Of a stretch of DNA of 45,010 nucleotides, positions 24,870-31,934 are shown piece after piece. The position numbers and the translations under genes are program-made. The stretch's first letter is position 1, and each line of letters starts with the position of its first letter. The notes under the pieces were generated by a model, which was not told where the DNA came from, searched no databases, and was given only the letters and a program-made list of their open reading frames with translations. Source of the DNA: Minisyncoccota bacterium (GTDB lineage: Bacteria; Patescibacteriota; Minisyncoccia; Phycocordibacterales; JACZSL01); assembly GCA_028280145.1 (NCBI GenBank), contig JANQMM010000048.1:1-45010 (forward strand), in the 5' to 3' direction.

Positions 24870-25319
24870 TTATGTTACATTTCCTCCGGCTTTCTCGATC
24901 TTCTCAAGAGCGGACTTAGAAACGGTGCAGTCGGAGACAATAAGCTTTTTTGAAAGATCTCCCAATCCAAGAATTTTGACCGGTTGCACAGTGCCTTTTT
25001 TAAGACGAATGACCTTCTTCTCTTTAAGCGTTTGTGGTGAGACTATGTCCCCGGCATCAAAAGCACGCTCCAATGCGGAAAGGTTTACCGGAATTGCAAA
25101 TTGTCGAGCATCGTTGACTGTTCGCGCCCGATTCTTTCCGTGTCCACGACGTTTCGGGAGCTTTTTGATAACATCCCGCATAGCCGGCCGGATACCATGT
25201 CCGCCGTGTTGCTTCTGTCCTTTATGTCCGCGACCTGAGGTCTTACCCCGGGTTCCGCCACGCCCAATCCGTACTTTTGCTTTATTTTTTGTATCTCTTT
25301 GTAATTCGTGTAATTGCAT
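24870..25319 (-). CDS. rplO: Ribosomal protein uL15
   Basis: 149 residues. The Gly-rich RNA-binding N-terminus (RIGRGGTRGKTSGRGHKGQ) and GVRP-equivalent region identify uL15. In most bacteria uL30 (rpmD) lies between rpsE and rplO; here only 9 nt separate them, so rpmD is absent, a hallmark of CPR genomes. Confidence 0.95.
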   Translation of the reverse strand: MQLHELQRDTKNKAKVRIGRGGTRGKTSGRGHKGQKQHGGHGIRPAMRDVIKKLPKRRGHGKNRARTVNDARQFAIPVNLSALERAFDAGDIVSPQTLKEKKVIRLKKGTVQPVKILGLGDLSKKLIVSDCTVSKSALEKIEKAGGNVT

Positions 25320-25328
25320 GATCTCTTT

Positions 25329-25949
25329 TTATGTAAGTTTTGACAGTGCGTTGACGGCAGCTCGGGCGTTGTTGATCTGGTTTTTGCTTCGTGAGAAGAT
25401 CTTTGCGGTCACATCAGTTACTCCTCCAAGTTCAAGCACATTACGGACGGATGAGCCTGCAACGATACCGCGCCCTTTTGCAGGAAGAATTTGTACACGT
25501 GCAGCACAATATTTTGATGAAACATCATGTCGAATGCTGTTATTCTTGGTACGTTTGACCGTGATCATGTTCTTCTTTGCATCTCTAATCGATTTTTCGA
25601 TCGCAAGTGCCGTGTCACCGGCTTTTCCAATCCCGACACCAACGCGCCCCTTTCGATCCCCGATCACCATTGACACTGAAAAGGCAAAACGTCGTCCTCC
25701 TGCCATCACACGAGTTACTCGTCGAATTGAAATGATCTTTTGATCAAATTCTCTTCGCTCACGCGGTTTTCTTCCTCGACGTGGTCTGCGTGGTCGCTCA
25801 TTTTTCTTAAAGACCCGTTTTTCCTTTTTTTCTCCACTTTGAGGCGCAGTATTTGCCTTCGCCGTTTCTTTCGGCGCTTCTGTCTTTGCCTCCTTTTTAG
25901 AGGAATCAGTCACTGTATCTGTTTTTTTTGTTTCTTTTTCTTCTGACAT
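25329..25949 (-). CDS. rpsE: Ribosomal protein uS5
   Basis: 206 residues. The core (about 67-206) shows REFDQKIISIRRVTRVMAGGRRF, GDRKGRVGVGIGKA, and GRGIVAGSSVRNVLELGGVTDV, the S5 double-stranded RNA-binding fold and C-terminal domain, which act in decoding fidelity. The first 66 residues are an added disordered tail rich in Lys, Glu, Thr and Ala, then basic (KKNERPRRPRRGRKPRERR), not found in E. coli S5. Confidence 0.95.
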   Translation of the reverse strand: MSEEKETKKTDTVTDSSKKEAKTEAPKETAKANTAPQSGEKKEKRVFKKNERPRRPRRGRKPRERREFDQKIISIRRVTRVMAGGRRFAFSVSMVIGDRKGRVGVGIGKAGDTALAIEKSIRDAKKNMITVKRTKNNSIRHDVSSKYCAARVQILPAKGRGIVAGSSVRNVLELGGVTDVTAKIFSRSKNQINNARAAVNALSKLT

Positions 25950-25950
25950 A

Positions 25951-26301
25951 TTAAAATTTCAATCCGCCCTCTCGAGCCGCCTCCGCAATTGCTTGAATCT
26001 TTCCCTTGTACTCGTACCCACCGCGATCAAACACCACTTCTGTGATCTTTTTCTCTTGTGCCAGTTTTGCAATTTGAGCACCCGTCTCCTTTGCTCTTTC
26101 AAGCGGTGTTTTTGCGCTACTCTTTCGCGTATCAGTCGCGCAAAGTGTCACTCTTTTCTCATCATCAATGACTTGCGCATAGACACCCTTTGTTGACTTA
26201 TAAATAGAAAGTCGGGGGCGCGTGCCGGTACCGGAAACCTTTGAGCGAATCCGCGCATGTCGTCGTACTTTTCGTGCTTTTGTTGCCTTGGTCTGATCCA
26301 T
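25951..26301 (-). CDS. rplR: Ribosomal protein uL18
   Basis: 116 residues. KVRRHARIRSKVSGTGTRPRLSIYKS and the end FDRGGYEYKGKIQAIAEAAREGGLKF are the standard uL18 start and end. Binds 5S rRNA. Gaps of 1 nt to rpsE and 4 nt to rplF. Confidence 0.96.
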   Translation of the reverse strand: MDQTKATKARKVRRHARIRSKVSGTGTRPRLSIYKSTKGVYAQVIDDEKRVTLCATDTRKSSAKTPLERAKETGAQIAKLAQEKKITEVVFDRGGYEYKGKIQAIAEAAREGGLKF

Positions 26302-26305
26302 AGTA

Positions 26306-26839
26306 CTATACTGCTTTCTTACCTTGCTTTCGGCGTATCACTTCATCTTCGTAGCGAATGCCCTTTCCTTTGTACGGTTCGGGCTTGCGTACTGCGCGAA
26401 TATTTGCCGCAAATTCTCCCACGTGATCCTTATTAATGCCCTTCACCCCGATGACATTCTTTTCAACCGAAACTTCAACCCCTTCAGGTGCTACAAGTTC
26501 TACCGGATGTGAATAGCCCACATTGAGTACGATCTTATTTCCCTGTGCTTCTGCCCGATATCCAACACCTTCAACTATCAATTTCTTTTCAAATGGTGTA
26601 TTTACCCCTTTCACCATATTGCTTACATGTGCTGCGTATGTTCCCCAAAGAGACCTTGCAAACTTCGACTTTCGTGTGGGAGTAATTACCACTTCGCCAT
26701 CCTTCACCTCAATCTTCACCTCTGAGCGAAGAGGTCTTTCAAGTGCACCAAGCGGCCCTTTAACGGATAGGGTATCAGCCGTAACAGTTACTTCTGTTTT
26801 CTCCGGAATAGTGATGGGTTGTTTTCCTAGACGACTCAT
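26306..26839 (-). CDS. rplF: Ribosomal protein uL6
   Basis: 177 residues. MSRLGKQPITIPEKTEV and the C-terminal KPEPYKGKGIRYEDEVIRRKQGKKAV are characteristic. Two L6 repeats, about 10-80 and 90-165. Located near the sarcin-ricin loop of the large subunit. The upstream gap to rpsH is 24 nt. Confidence 0.97.
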   Translation of the reverse strand: MSRLGKQPITIPEKTEVTVTADTLSVKGPLGALERPLRSEVKIEVKDGEVVITPTRKSKFARSLWGTYAAHVSNMVKGVNTPFEKKLIVEGVGYRAEAQGNKIVLNVGYSHPVELVAPEGVEVSVEKNVIGVKGINKDHVGEFAANIRAVRKPEPYKGKGIRYEDEVIRRKQGKKAV

Positions 26840-26863
26840 GTTGGTTAATTGGTGCTCAATTTG

Positions 26864-27259
26864 TTACCAGATCTTGAATAATGCTTCTCCGCCGACATTC
26901 TCTTTCCGCGCCTCTTTATCTGTGAGTACTCCTTTTGGAGTGGAGAGAATAAGCGCTCCCTTCCCATATTTAACACTTTGAACTGTATCTGCTCGCTCAT
27001 ACACCCGCCGTGAAGGCTTTGACACGCGTTTAACGCCATGAATTCGTGGGGTACCGCCCTCTGTATACAAAATCTTTACTTCAACACATTTTCGAGTTTT
27101 CTTTCCGCGCTTGGTGACATCTTGTACATACCCTGCATCCTTAAGTTTATGTGCTACCGCGTACTTAAATTTCGAAAACGGCACGGATACAACCTCGCGC
27201 TTTGCCGCTCCGGCATTCTTCAGTTGATTTATGAAATCTGCAATTGGGTCTACTACCAT
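26864..27259 (-). CDS. rpsH: Ribosomal protein uS8
   Basis: 131 residues from the ATG at 27259, giving the family start VVDPIADFINQLKNAG; a GTG 18 nt upstream (27277) is possible but adds non-conserved residues. The C-terminus KGALILSTPKGVLTDKEARKENVGGEALFKIW matches the conserved uS8 end. It binds helix 21 of 16S rRNA and in E. coli represses the spc operon. Confidence 0.95.
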   Translation of the reverse strand: MVVDPIADFINQLKNAGAAKREVVSVPFSKFKYAVAHKLKDAGYVQDVTKRGKKTRKCVEVKILYTEGGTPRIHGVKRVSKPSRRVYERADTVQSVKYGKGALILSTPKGVLTDKEARKENVGGEALFKIW

Positions 27260-27283
27260 GATATACAAAACTAACACCTGTCC

Positions 27284-27469
27284 CTACCAAGAACTCTTTT
27301 TAATTCCGGGGATCAAACCTTCGTTGGCAAGCTCACGAAAACAAATGCGACACATATCAAAATCTCGCATGTATCCCTGCTTCCGTCCACAACGAAAACA
27401 TCGTCGTACGACTCGTGATTTAAATTTTGGTGCACGCTGTGATCGCGCAATGATTGATTTTTTTGCCAT
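27284..27469 (-). CDS. rpsZ: Ribosomal protein uS14, zinc (type Z) form
   Basis: 61 residues, the short zinc-binding form. Cys24/Cys27 and Cys40/Cys43 form the CxxC-X12-CxxC zinc site, and GLIPGIKKSSW is the conserved end. The ATG is 1 nt after the stop of a 21-codon leader ORF and has no Shine-Dalgarno of its own, so it probably depends on translational coupling. A strong separate promoter (27624-27652) starts this half of the spc genes; normally rpsZ directly follows rplE. Confidence 0.96.
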   Translation of the reverse strand: MAKKSIIARSQRAPKFKSRVVRRCFRCGRKQGYMRDFDMCRICFRELANEGLIPGIKKSSW

Positions 27470-27470
27470 A

Positions 27471-27536
27471 CTATTTCAAGATCAGTTTTCCAACCATTTT
27501 CATAACAGCGGGAACTTGATCCTCTTTTTTGTTCAT
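27471..27536 (-). CDS. 21-residue leader peptide upstream of rpsZ
   Basis: ATG at 27536, TAG at 27473-27471. The product is lysine-rich (MNKKEDQVPAVMKMVGKLILK, 21 residues, split here as MNKKEDQVPAV and MKMVGKLILK). A strong GGAGGG lies 4 nt upstream of the ATG, far better than anything before rpsZ, whose ATG comes 1 nt after the stop. It looks like a translated leader that feeds ribosomes to rpsZ or regulates it. Confidence 0.6.
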   Translation of the reverse strand: MNKKEDQVPAVMKMVGKLILK

Positions 27537-27553
27537 AAGACCCTCCACTCGAT

Positions 27554-27598
27554 AACCGATCTGCTCGGTTTTCTATCTATATCCAATCGGATATAAAA
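27554..27598 (-). promoter_or_regulatory. Two hairpins in the rpsZ leader
   Basis: TATATCC/GGATATA with loop GATT (27595-27578) and AACCGA/TCGGTT with loop GCAGA (27570-27554), both perfect, lie between the promoter and the leader ORF. Candidate ribosomal-protein or attenuator-type control element. Confidence 0.5.
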
Positions 27599-27623
27599 AA
27601 GAGCCTCAAAAAGCTTGTGCCCC

Positions 27624-27652
27624 ATATTAGCAATAGAGCCATATGTTGTCAA
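27624..27652 (-). promoter_or_regulatory. Consensus promoter inside the spc cluster (rpsZ onwards)
   Basis: Minus strand TTGACA (27652-27647), 17 nt, TAATAT (27629-27624). The predicted leader is about 80 nt. Serves rpsZ-rpsH-rplF-rplR-rpsE-rplO-secY. Confidence 0.85.
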
Positions 27653-27729
27653 TGTTTTTGGTACTCTGGATACTTTGTTGTATCTCCTACAAGATAGTAT
27701 CGGGAATATAGATATCCAAATACGCAAAA

Positions 27730-27753
27730 GCCTCCGACCAAACAGCCGGAGGC
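27730..27753 (-). terminator. Terminator of the small TM gene between rplE and rpsZ
   Basis: GCCTCCG / CGGAGGC stem with 10-nt loop, followed on the minus strand by TTTTG. About 40 nt past the stop at 27795. Confidence 0.7.
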
Positions 27754-27794
27754 CCATATTTTGTGCAACGAAGCCGAAGATCAGCTGGCGAAGA

Positions 27795-27914
27795 TCATCG
27801 GAGGATCATCGGTAGCGCAAACACCAGAAGGAGAAGCGCCAGTGTAAACGCCCCGCCAAAAGTGACCGCTCTATGGACAATTCGTTCCAGAGAGCCCATT
27901 TTTCTTAGCATCAT
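27795..27914 (-). CDS. Small single-TM protein inserted between uL5 and uS14 genes
   Basis: 39 residues from the ATG at 27914 (or 38 from 27911); GGAAAGGG just upstream. A short basic N-terminus (MMLRKMGSLERIVHRAV) precedes one hydrophobic helix (TLALLLLVFALPMIL) running to the C-terminus, suggesting an N-in tail-anchored micro-protein. It has its own promoter (28058-28085) and terminator (27730-27753), with a GC-rich structured leader of about 137 nt between. Family unknown. The alternative is that the whole unit is a structured RNA and the ORF is chance; a longer in-frame ATG at 27980 exists but lacks an SD. Confidence 0.5.
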   Translation of the reverse strand: MMLRKMGSLERIVHRAVTFGGAFTLALLLLVFALPMILR

Positions 27915-28057
27915 ATCCCTTTCCTTTATGGTGTATTCGATAAACAGCCGCGCATGCGACCAACATGAGTGCGGATACAAGTATCAGCCCGCACGTAACC
28001 CCGCCCCAAGACCCTTGTCCCTAGGCACTGTTCTGCTTCTTCACTCTACCCTGCACC

Positions 28058-28085
28058 AGTATACAGATAAAAGAAGAATAATCAA
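28058..28085 (-). promoter_or_regulatory. Promoter directly behind the rplE terminator
   Basis: Minus strand TTGATT (28085-28080), 16 nt, TATACT (28063-28058). The -35 overlaps the T-tract of the preceding terminator. Confidence 0.6.
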
Positions 28086-28111
28086 AAAAACGTCCTTTAC
28101 CGACGTTTTTT
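28085..28111 (-). terminator. Terminator after rplE
   Basis: AAAAAACGTC / GACGTTTTTT, 10-bp stem with 7-nt loop, beginning 3 nt after the rplE stop. It splits the spc operon. Confidence 0.88.
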
Positions 28112-28113
28112 GA

Positions 28114-28662
28114 TCACTTCTTCTCTTCCTCTTTTTTGAGAGGAAATCCGAGATGCTCCAGAAAGGCAAGGGTTTCTTTTTGGTCTTGTGAAGTGGTCAC
28201 GATTGTTACCGCAAGTCCAAAGACATCTTTGAGCTCCTCATCGGATGTTTCGGGAAAAATAGTATGCTCCTTAATGCCTATTGTTGCATTCCCCATCTCA
28301 TCAACAACAGTCCTTTTGATACCACGAAAGTCACGCGTTCGTGGAAGCACAACATGAACCAATTTATCGAGAAACATATCCATTCTTTTACCTCGAAGCG
28401 TTACCTGATACCCAATCACGTCACCTTCTCGAAGTTTAAATGAGGCAATACTTTTTCGGGCCTGTCGTGCCGCTGGCTTTTGACCAGTTATCTTTCCAAG
28501 CCGATCTTCGATCAGTTTAATCTTATTTTTATCTTTTATCGAACCGATACCTGTTGAAACGATCACCTTCAAAATACGTGGTGCCTCCATCGGATTGGTA
28601 TATCCAAAGTCACCTCTTAGTGCTTCAAGCGCTTTATTTTGTTTTTCTTTTACGATTGCCAT
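28114..28662 (-). CDS. rplE: Ribosomal protein uL5
   Basis: 182 residues. APRILKVIVSTGIG, KSIASFKLREGDVIGYQVTLRG and RTRDFRGI match uL5, which binds 5S rRNA and contacts P-site tRNA. Unusually it is followed by a terminator and not by rpsZ, so it ends its transcription unit. Confidence 0.96.
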   Translation of the reverse strand: MAIVKEKQNKALEALRGDFGYTNPMEAPRILKVIVSTGIGSIKDKNKIKLIEDRLGKITGQKPAARQARKSIASFKLREGDVIGYQVTLRGKRMDMFLDKLVHVVLPRTRDFRGIKRTVVDEMGNATIGIKEHTIFPETSDEELKDVFGLAVTIVTTSQDQKETLAFLEHLGFPLKKEEEKK

Positions 28663-28713
28663 GATACTTTTGGTCTTTTAGTCATTCGCTCTTGCTAAAG
28701 CTACGTGCCGGCT

Positions 28714-29025
28714 TTAACTAGCCAATTCAGTTTTACTTTTAACCGCAACACGCACTTTCTTTCCTTTCTTATATTCATAGCGTACACGTGTCGGTTTGTT
28801 TTCCTTCGGATCAACCAATTGCACATTTGAAATGTGGATCGGGTTTGCTTTATCAATAATCTGTCCGTGCTGACCGCTCTTGGTTGGTCGTCTGTGTCGC
28901 TTTTTCATATTGACACCCTCTACGATCAAGGATTCAATCTTTGGGTATGCATGCAACACCTTGCCGACAAGACCTTTGTCTTTCCCTGCAATAACTATTA
29001 CTTTGTCTCCTTTTCGAATTTTCAT
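28714..29025 (-). CDS. rplX: Ribosomal protein uL24
   Basis: 103 residues. The KOW motif is at the N-terminus (KIRKGDKVIVIAGKDKGLVGKV), then GVNMKKRHRRPT. Assembly-initiator protein of the 50S subunit. A 51-nt gap separates it from rplE and contains the small inverted repeat TAAAGC/GCTTTA. Confidence 0.96.
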   Translation of the reverse strand: MKIRKGDKVIVIAGKDKGLVGKVLHAYPKIESLIVEGVNMKKRHRRPTKSGQHGQIIDKANPIHISNVQLVDPKENKPTRVRYEYKKGKKVRVAVKSKTELAS

Positions 29026-29034
29026 ATTACGTAA

Positions 29035-29406
29035 CTACACAACTTCAGGTGCAAGTGATGCGATCTTCTGATACCCCGCCTCAGCAATTTCTCGAGGAAT
29101 CGGACCGAAAATACGTCCCGCTTTAGGCTCCTGTTTCCCCTTCTCAAGAATAACCACTGAATTCTCGTCAAACCGAATGTATGAGCCGTCTCTTCGTCGA
29201 TATGGTTGCCGTTGCCGAACCACAACAGCATGCACAACGTCCTTTTTTTTCACCAGCTTTCTTGGTTCTGCGGTTTGAATAGAAGCCACCACAACATCTC
29301 CAAGGCGCGCATACCGCTTCTTTGAACCACCAAGCACCTTGAATACACGTGCTATCTTTGCGCCGGAGTTATCAGTTACTTTCACTAATGTTTGTGGCTG
29401 GATCAT
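29035..29406 (-). CDS. rplN: Ribosomal protein uL14
   Basis: 123 residues. MIQPQTLVKVTDNSGAKIARVFKVLGG and the end GPIPREIAEAGYQKIASLAPEVV are diagnostic. Lies at the subunit interface. 4 nt after rpsQ and 9 nt before rplX. Confidence 0.97.
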   Translation of the reverse strand: MIQPQTLVKVTDNSGAKIARVFKVLGGSKKRYARLGDVVVASIQTAEPRKLVKKKDVVHAVVVRQRQPYRRRDGSYIRFDENSVVILEKGKQEPKAGRIFGPIPREIAEAGYQKIASLAPEVV

Positions 29407-29410
29407 GGTC

Positions 29411-29701
29411 TTACTGTTTTCCTATTACTTCAAAACGCTTCATCTTCGAGTACGGTTTCGCTTCGCGAATTTCTACCTTATCACCAATTTCAAAATTGTT
29501 CCCTTTATCGTGAGCATGATACTTCTTTACGTGCTTCAGATACTTTTTATATTTCGGATGCTTCACGTATCGTGAAACCGCAACAACAACCGTGTCTTGC
29601 ATCTTGTCAGAAACCACCACCCCGCGAAGCACACGCTTTGCGCTTTGTTTTGCTTTAGCGGATTCAATTGTCTTTTCTGTTTTCTTTGCTTTTTCACTCA
29701 T
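29411..29701 (-). CDS. rpsQ: Ribosomal protein uS17
   Basis: 96 residues from the ATG at 29701, 4 nt after the rpmC stop; an upstream in-frame start (29749) would overlap rpmC and adds non-conserved sequence. The core RVLRGVVVSDKMQDTVVVAV and YKKYLKHVKKYHAHD is typical uS17. The first 22 residues are an added Lys/Ala/Glu-rich tail. Confidence 0.94.
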   Translation of the reverse strand: MSEKAKKTEKTIESAKAKQSAKRVLRGVVVSDKMQDTVVVAVSRYVKHPKYKKYLKHVKKYHAHDKGNNFEIGDKVEIREAKPYSKMKRFEVIGKQ

Positions 29702-29705
29702 GTTT

Positions 29706-29918
29706 TTATGTATTCTTTTGTTCCTGCTTCGACTTGATAAGGCGTGCATTTTTCTCCGTTAAGATTCGCGCAATATCCTTTCGTAGATTCTTTCCCGTTT
29801 TCACATCACGTACCTTTGAACCGGCAATACCAAATCGAAATCCTCGAAGCTCTTCTTTTCGCTCCACAAGCAGTTTGTCCAAATCTTTATCGTTCTTTTT
29901 ACTGTATTGTTCTGCCAT
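29706..29918 (-). CDS. rpmC: Ribosomal protein uL29
   Basis: 70 residues. The DLDKLLVERKEELRGFRFGIAGSK and KNLRKDIARILTEKN helices fit the two-helix uL29. Located at the tunnel exit. In the standard order rplP-rpmC-rpsQ with 4-nt gaps on both sides. Confidence 0.94.
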   Translation of the reverse strand: MAEQYSKKNDKDLDKLLVERKEELRGFRFGIAGSKVRDVKTGKNLRKDIARILTEKNARLIKSKQEQKNT

Positions 29919-29922
29919 GATC

Positions 29923-30348
29923 TTATATTAATTCTCGTGAGACGATTACCGACTTTAGAGGAAGTTTCGTTCCCGCTTTACGCAACGCTTCACGCGCAAC
30001 AGCTTCCGAAACCCCATCCACTTCAAACATGATCCGTCCGGGAAGTACTTCGCACTCGAATCCACTGGGTTCCCCTTTACCTTTACCCATACCTACTTCC
30101 GCAGCCTTCCGGGTAAACGGTCGATCGGGAAAAATACGAATCCAGATCTTACCCGTTTTTCCGCTTGTTCGCGAGATGCATCGACGTGCCGCCTCGATCT
30201 GATTACTCTTTACCCGTGCATACGTCGTCGCCTTAAGACCGTACGAGCCAAAACTTACCTTGTTCCCACGGCTAGCCACGCCAATTTTATTTGGATTCTT
30301 TCGCTTCGTATGCCACTTTCTAAACTTTACTTTCTTGGGAAATTGCAT
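29923..30348 (-). CDS. rplP: Ribosomal protein uL16
   Basis: 141 residues. FPKKVKFRKWHTKRKNPNKIG, RRCISR, and GRIMFEVDGVSEAVAREALRKAGTKLPLK are family signatures. Contributes to the A-site side of the peptidyl-transferase region. Starts 7 nt after the rpsC stop. Confidence 0.96.
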   Translation of the reverse strand: MQFPKKVKFRKWHTKRKNPNKIGVASRGNKVSFGSYGLKATTYARVKSNQIEAARRCISRTSGKTGKIWIRIFPDRPFTRKAAEVGMGKGKGEPSGFECEVLPGRIMFEVDGVSEAVAREALRKAGTKLPLKSVIVSRELI

Positions 30349-30355
30349 GTTCTAC

Positions 30356-31027
30356 TTATTTACTTTTCTTGTCATCAAATATATCGCCTTTGTAGATCCA
30401 AACCTTAATACCAATGACTCCGTATGGAAGATAAGCCTTTTCACGAGCATAATCAATATCCGCTCTGAATGTCTGAAGTGGGATGCGCCCTTTCTTTATC
30501 TGTTCTGTTCGTGCCATTTCCGCCCCCCCAAGACGTCCCGCAACTGAAACACGAACTCCCAATACATCACGATTCGCCATAACCTTTTCAACCGTTTGCT
30601 TAAGCACGCGTCGAAACGGCATTCGCTTCTCAAGACCTTCTGCAACCATATAACCGACAATTGCAGCATTGCTCTCCGGTGAACGCACCTCTTCGATGTC
30701 AACTTTTAGCTCCGGATTCTCTGAAAGACCAAGTTTATTAATCTGCTTTTGAATGTCAGCCTTGAGTTGTTTTGCTCCTTCACCGCTTCGGCCAATGATA
30801 AGACCGGGGCGAGATGTCTGCACCACGACGCGAAGCACTCCCGCATTTCGCTCAACGATCACATCAGCAACATAAAAACCGCGAAGTCGCTTAGTGAGAT
30901 ACTCACGAATGGCCGTATCACACTTCATGAACTCTCGATATTGTTTTGGATCATTCGTAAACCAACGTGACTTCCAGTCACGAAGAATGCCGAGTCTGTG
31001 TGAATATGGATGTGCTTGATGTGTCAT
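30356..31027 (-). CDS. rpsC: Ribosomal protein uS3
   Basis: 223 residues from the ATG at 31027 (MTHQAHPYSHRLGI), 4 nt after the rplV stop; an earlier in-frame start would overlap rplV. The KH domain has RPGLIIGRSGEGAKQLK, and the C-terminal domain has GRLGGAEMARTE and GVIGIKVWIYKGD. Part of the mRNA entry helicase. Confidence 0.96.
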   Translation of the reverse strand: MTHQAHPYSHRLGILRDWKSRWFTNDPKQYREFMKCDTAIREYLTKRLRGFYVADVIVERNAGVLRVVVQTSRPGLIIGRSGEGAKQLKADIQKQINKLGLSENPELKVDIEEVRSPESNAAIVGYMVAEGLEKRMPFRRVLKQTVEKVMANRDVLGVRVSVAGRLGGAEMARTEQIKKGRIPLQTFRADIDYAREKAYLPYGVIGIKVWIYKGDIFDDKKSK

Positions 31028-31031
31028 AAAA

Positions 31032-31355
31032 TTATTTTCCCTCCAACTCAACCTTTATATGGCTGGTGTGTTTGTTAATTCGAGCAGCGCGCCCCCGAGC
31101 TCGTGCCCGGTATCGCTTGAAGGTAAACCCTTTGTCCACCTGCACTTTGCCCACTTTTAATGATCCCTCGCTAACACCTTCCTCTTTTGCATTTGCAACA
31201 GCACTTTTAATGAGCTTTGCAAACGGTTCTGCCGCTCGTTTTGGTGTATGTTTTAATATCTCAAGTGCATCAGATACACGTTTGCCACGCACGAGATTTG
31301 CAATAAGTCGTACTTTCCTTGGTGCTTGTCGATAATTTGATACTGATGCTTTCAT
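31032..31355 (-). CDS. rplV: Ribosomal protein uL22
   Basis: 107 residues. ASVSNYRQAPRKVRLIANLVRGK and the hairpin/loop end FKRYRARARGRAARINKHTSHIKVEL are characteristic. The beta-hairpin lines the exit tunnel. A 39-nt gap to rpsS. Confidence 0.96.
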   Translation of the reverse strand: MKASVSNYRQAPRKVRLIANLVRGKRVSDALEILKHTPKRAAEPFAKLIKSAVANAKEEGVSEGSLKVGKVQVDKGFTFKRYRARARGRAARINKHTSHIKVELEGK

Positions 31356-31394
31356 GTTCTTGCTCTGTGTATGAAAAGAGATCGGCTCCCGATA

Positions 31395-31724
31395 TTATCC
31401 GGCCGCTCGTGCCGCTTTTGCTGCTGCGATCTCAGCCTCCTTTTTCTTCTGTTCGAGTTCTTTTTGCATCTTACCTCCGTGCCTTCGGAATGTTTTTGTT
31501 GGTGAGAATTCGCCGAGTCGATGCCCTACCATATCTTCTGAAACGACAACTTCGATATGCTCGCGGCCGTTGTGCACACCAAACGTAAACCCGACCATGT
31601 CCGGTGATATCATGCTTGCCCGCGCCCACGTCTTAATAACCCCTGTATCCTGAGGCTTCTTTCCTGCTATTTTCTTAAGTAGTTTTTCATCTACGTAAGG
31701 TCCTTTTTTCAGTGATCGAGTCAT
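31395..31724 (-). CDS. rpsS: Ribosomal protein uS19
   Basis: 109 residues. MTRSLKKGPYVDEKLLKKI and VGHRLGEFSPTKTFRRHGG identify uS19. Family members usually end soon after this; here about 20 extra residues form a charged Ala/Glu/Lys helix. In standard clusters rpsS directly follows rplB; here about 1.86 kb of foreign genes separates them, and rpsS has its own consensus promoter (31845-31872). Confidence 0.96.
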   Translation of the reverse strand: MTRSLKKGPYVDEKLLKKIAGKKPQDTGVIKTWARASMISPDMVGFTFGVHNGREHIEVVVSEDMVGHRLGEFSPTKTFRRHGGKMQKELEQKKKEAEIAAAKAARAAG

Positions 31725-31844
31725 TAAAAATGCTGGTTTTTAATCCCGGACTCCCTAGCGTATAGGGGTGCCTCGAGAAACGATATAATCAAGGCCTACC
31801 AATGCACTTCTTGAATAAAAAAGCGCCCTGATGAGCTTTCGCAC

Positions 31845-31872
31845 ATACTATCAGAAAGGAAATATATGTCAA
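31845..31872 (-). promoter_or_regulatory. Strong promoter for rpsS onwards
   Basis: Minus strand TTGACA (31872-31867), 16 nt, TAGTAT (31850-31845). The leader is about 114 nt and starts with a weak AAAGC/GCTTT hairpin followed by T6 (31839-31814), which could act as an attenuator. The -35 follows the preceding terminator T-tract directly. Confidence 0.82.
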
Positions 31873-31873
31873 C

Positions 31874-31899
31874 AAAAAGCCGCCCCGGTGTGGGGCGGC
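31874..31899 (-). terminator. Terminator of the lipoprotein gene
   Basis: GCCGCCCC / GGGGCGGC, 8-bp perfect stem, loop of 5, then TTTTTG. Abuts the rpsS promoter. Confidence 0.9.
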
Positions 31900-31934
31900 G
31901 ACAGTTCCAGGCGCTTGAAGCGCTCTGGCACTGT

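Noticed and set aside
24835..25743. 302-codon open frame on the plus strand
   Set aside because: It lies exactly antisense to rplO and rpsE, whose products are certain; its translation is Ser/Phe/Arg-rich and lacks family character.
27855..27947. 31-codon ORF on the minus strand starting MLVACAAVY, overlapping the small TM gene
   Set aside because: Its ATG lies within the would-be hydrophobic helix, no Shine-Dalgarno precedes it and no upstream start exists in frame; kept only as a weak possibility.
27730..28051. RNase P RNA or tmRNA (about 320-nt unit between promoter and terminator)
   Set aside because: None of the conserved RNase P or tmRNA core sequences is visible; a small TM-protein ORF with a ribosome site explains part of it better.
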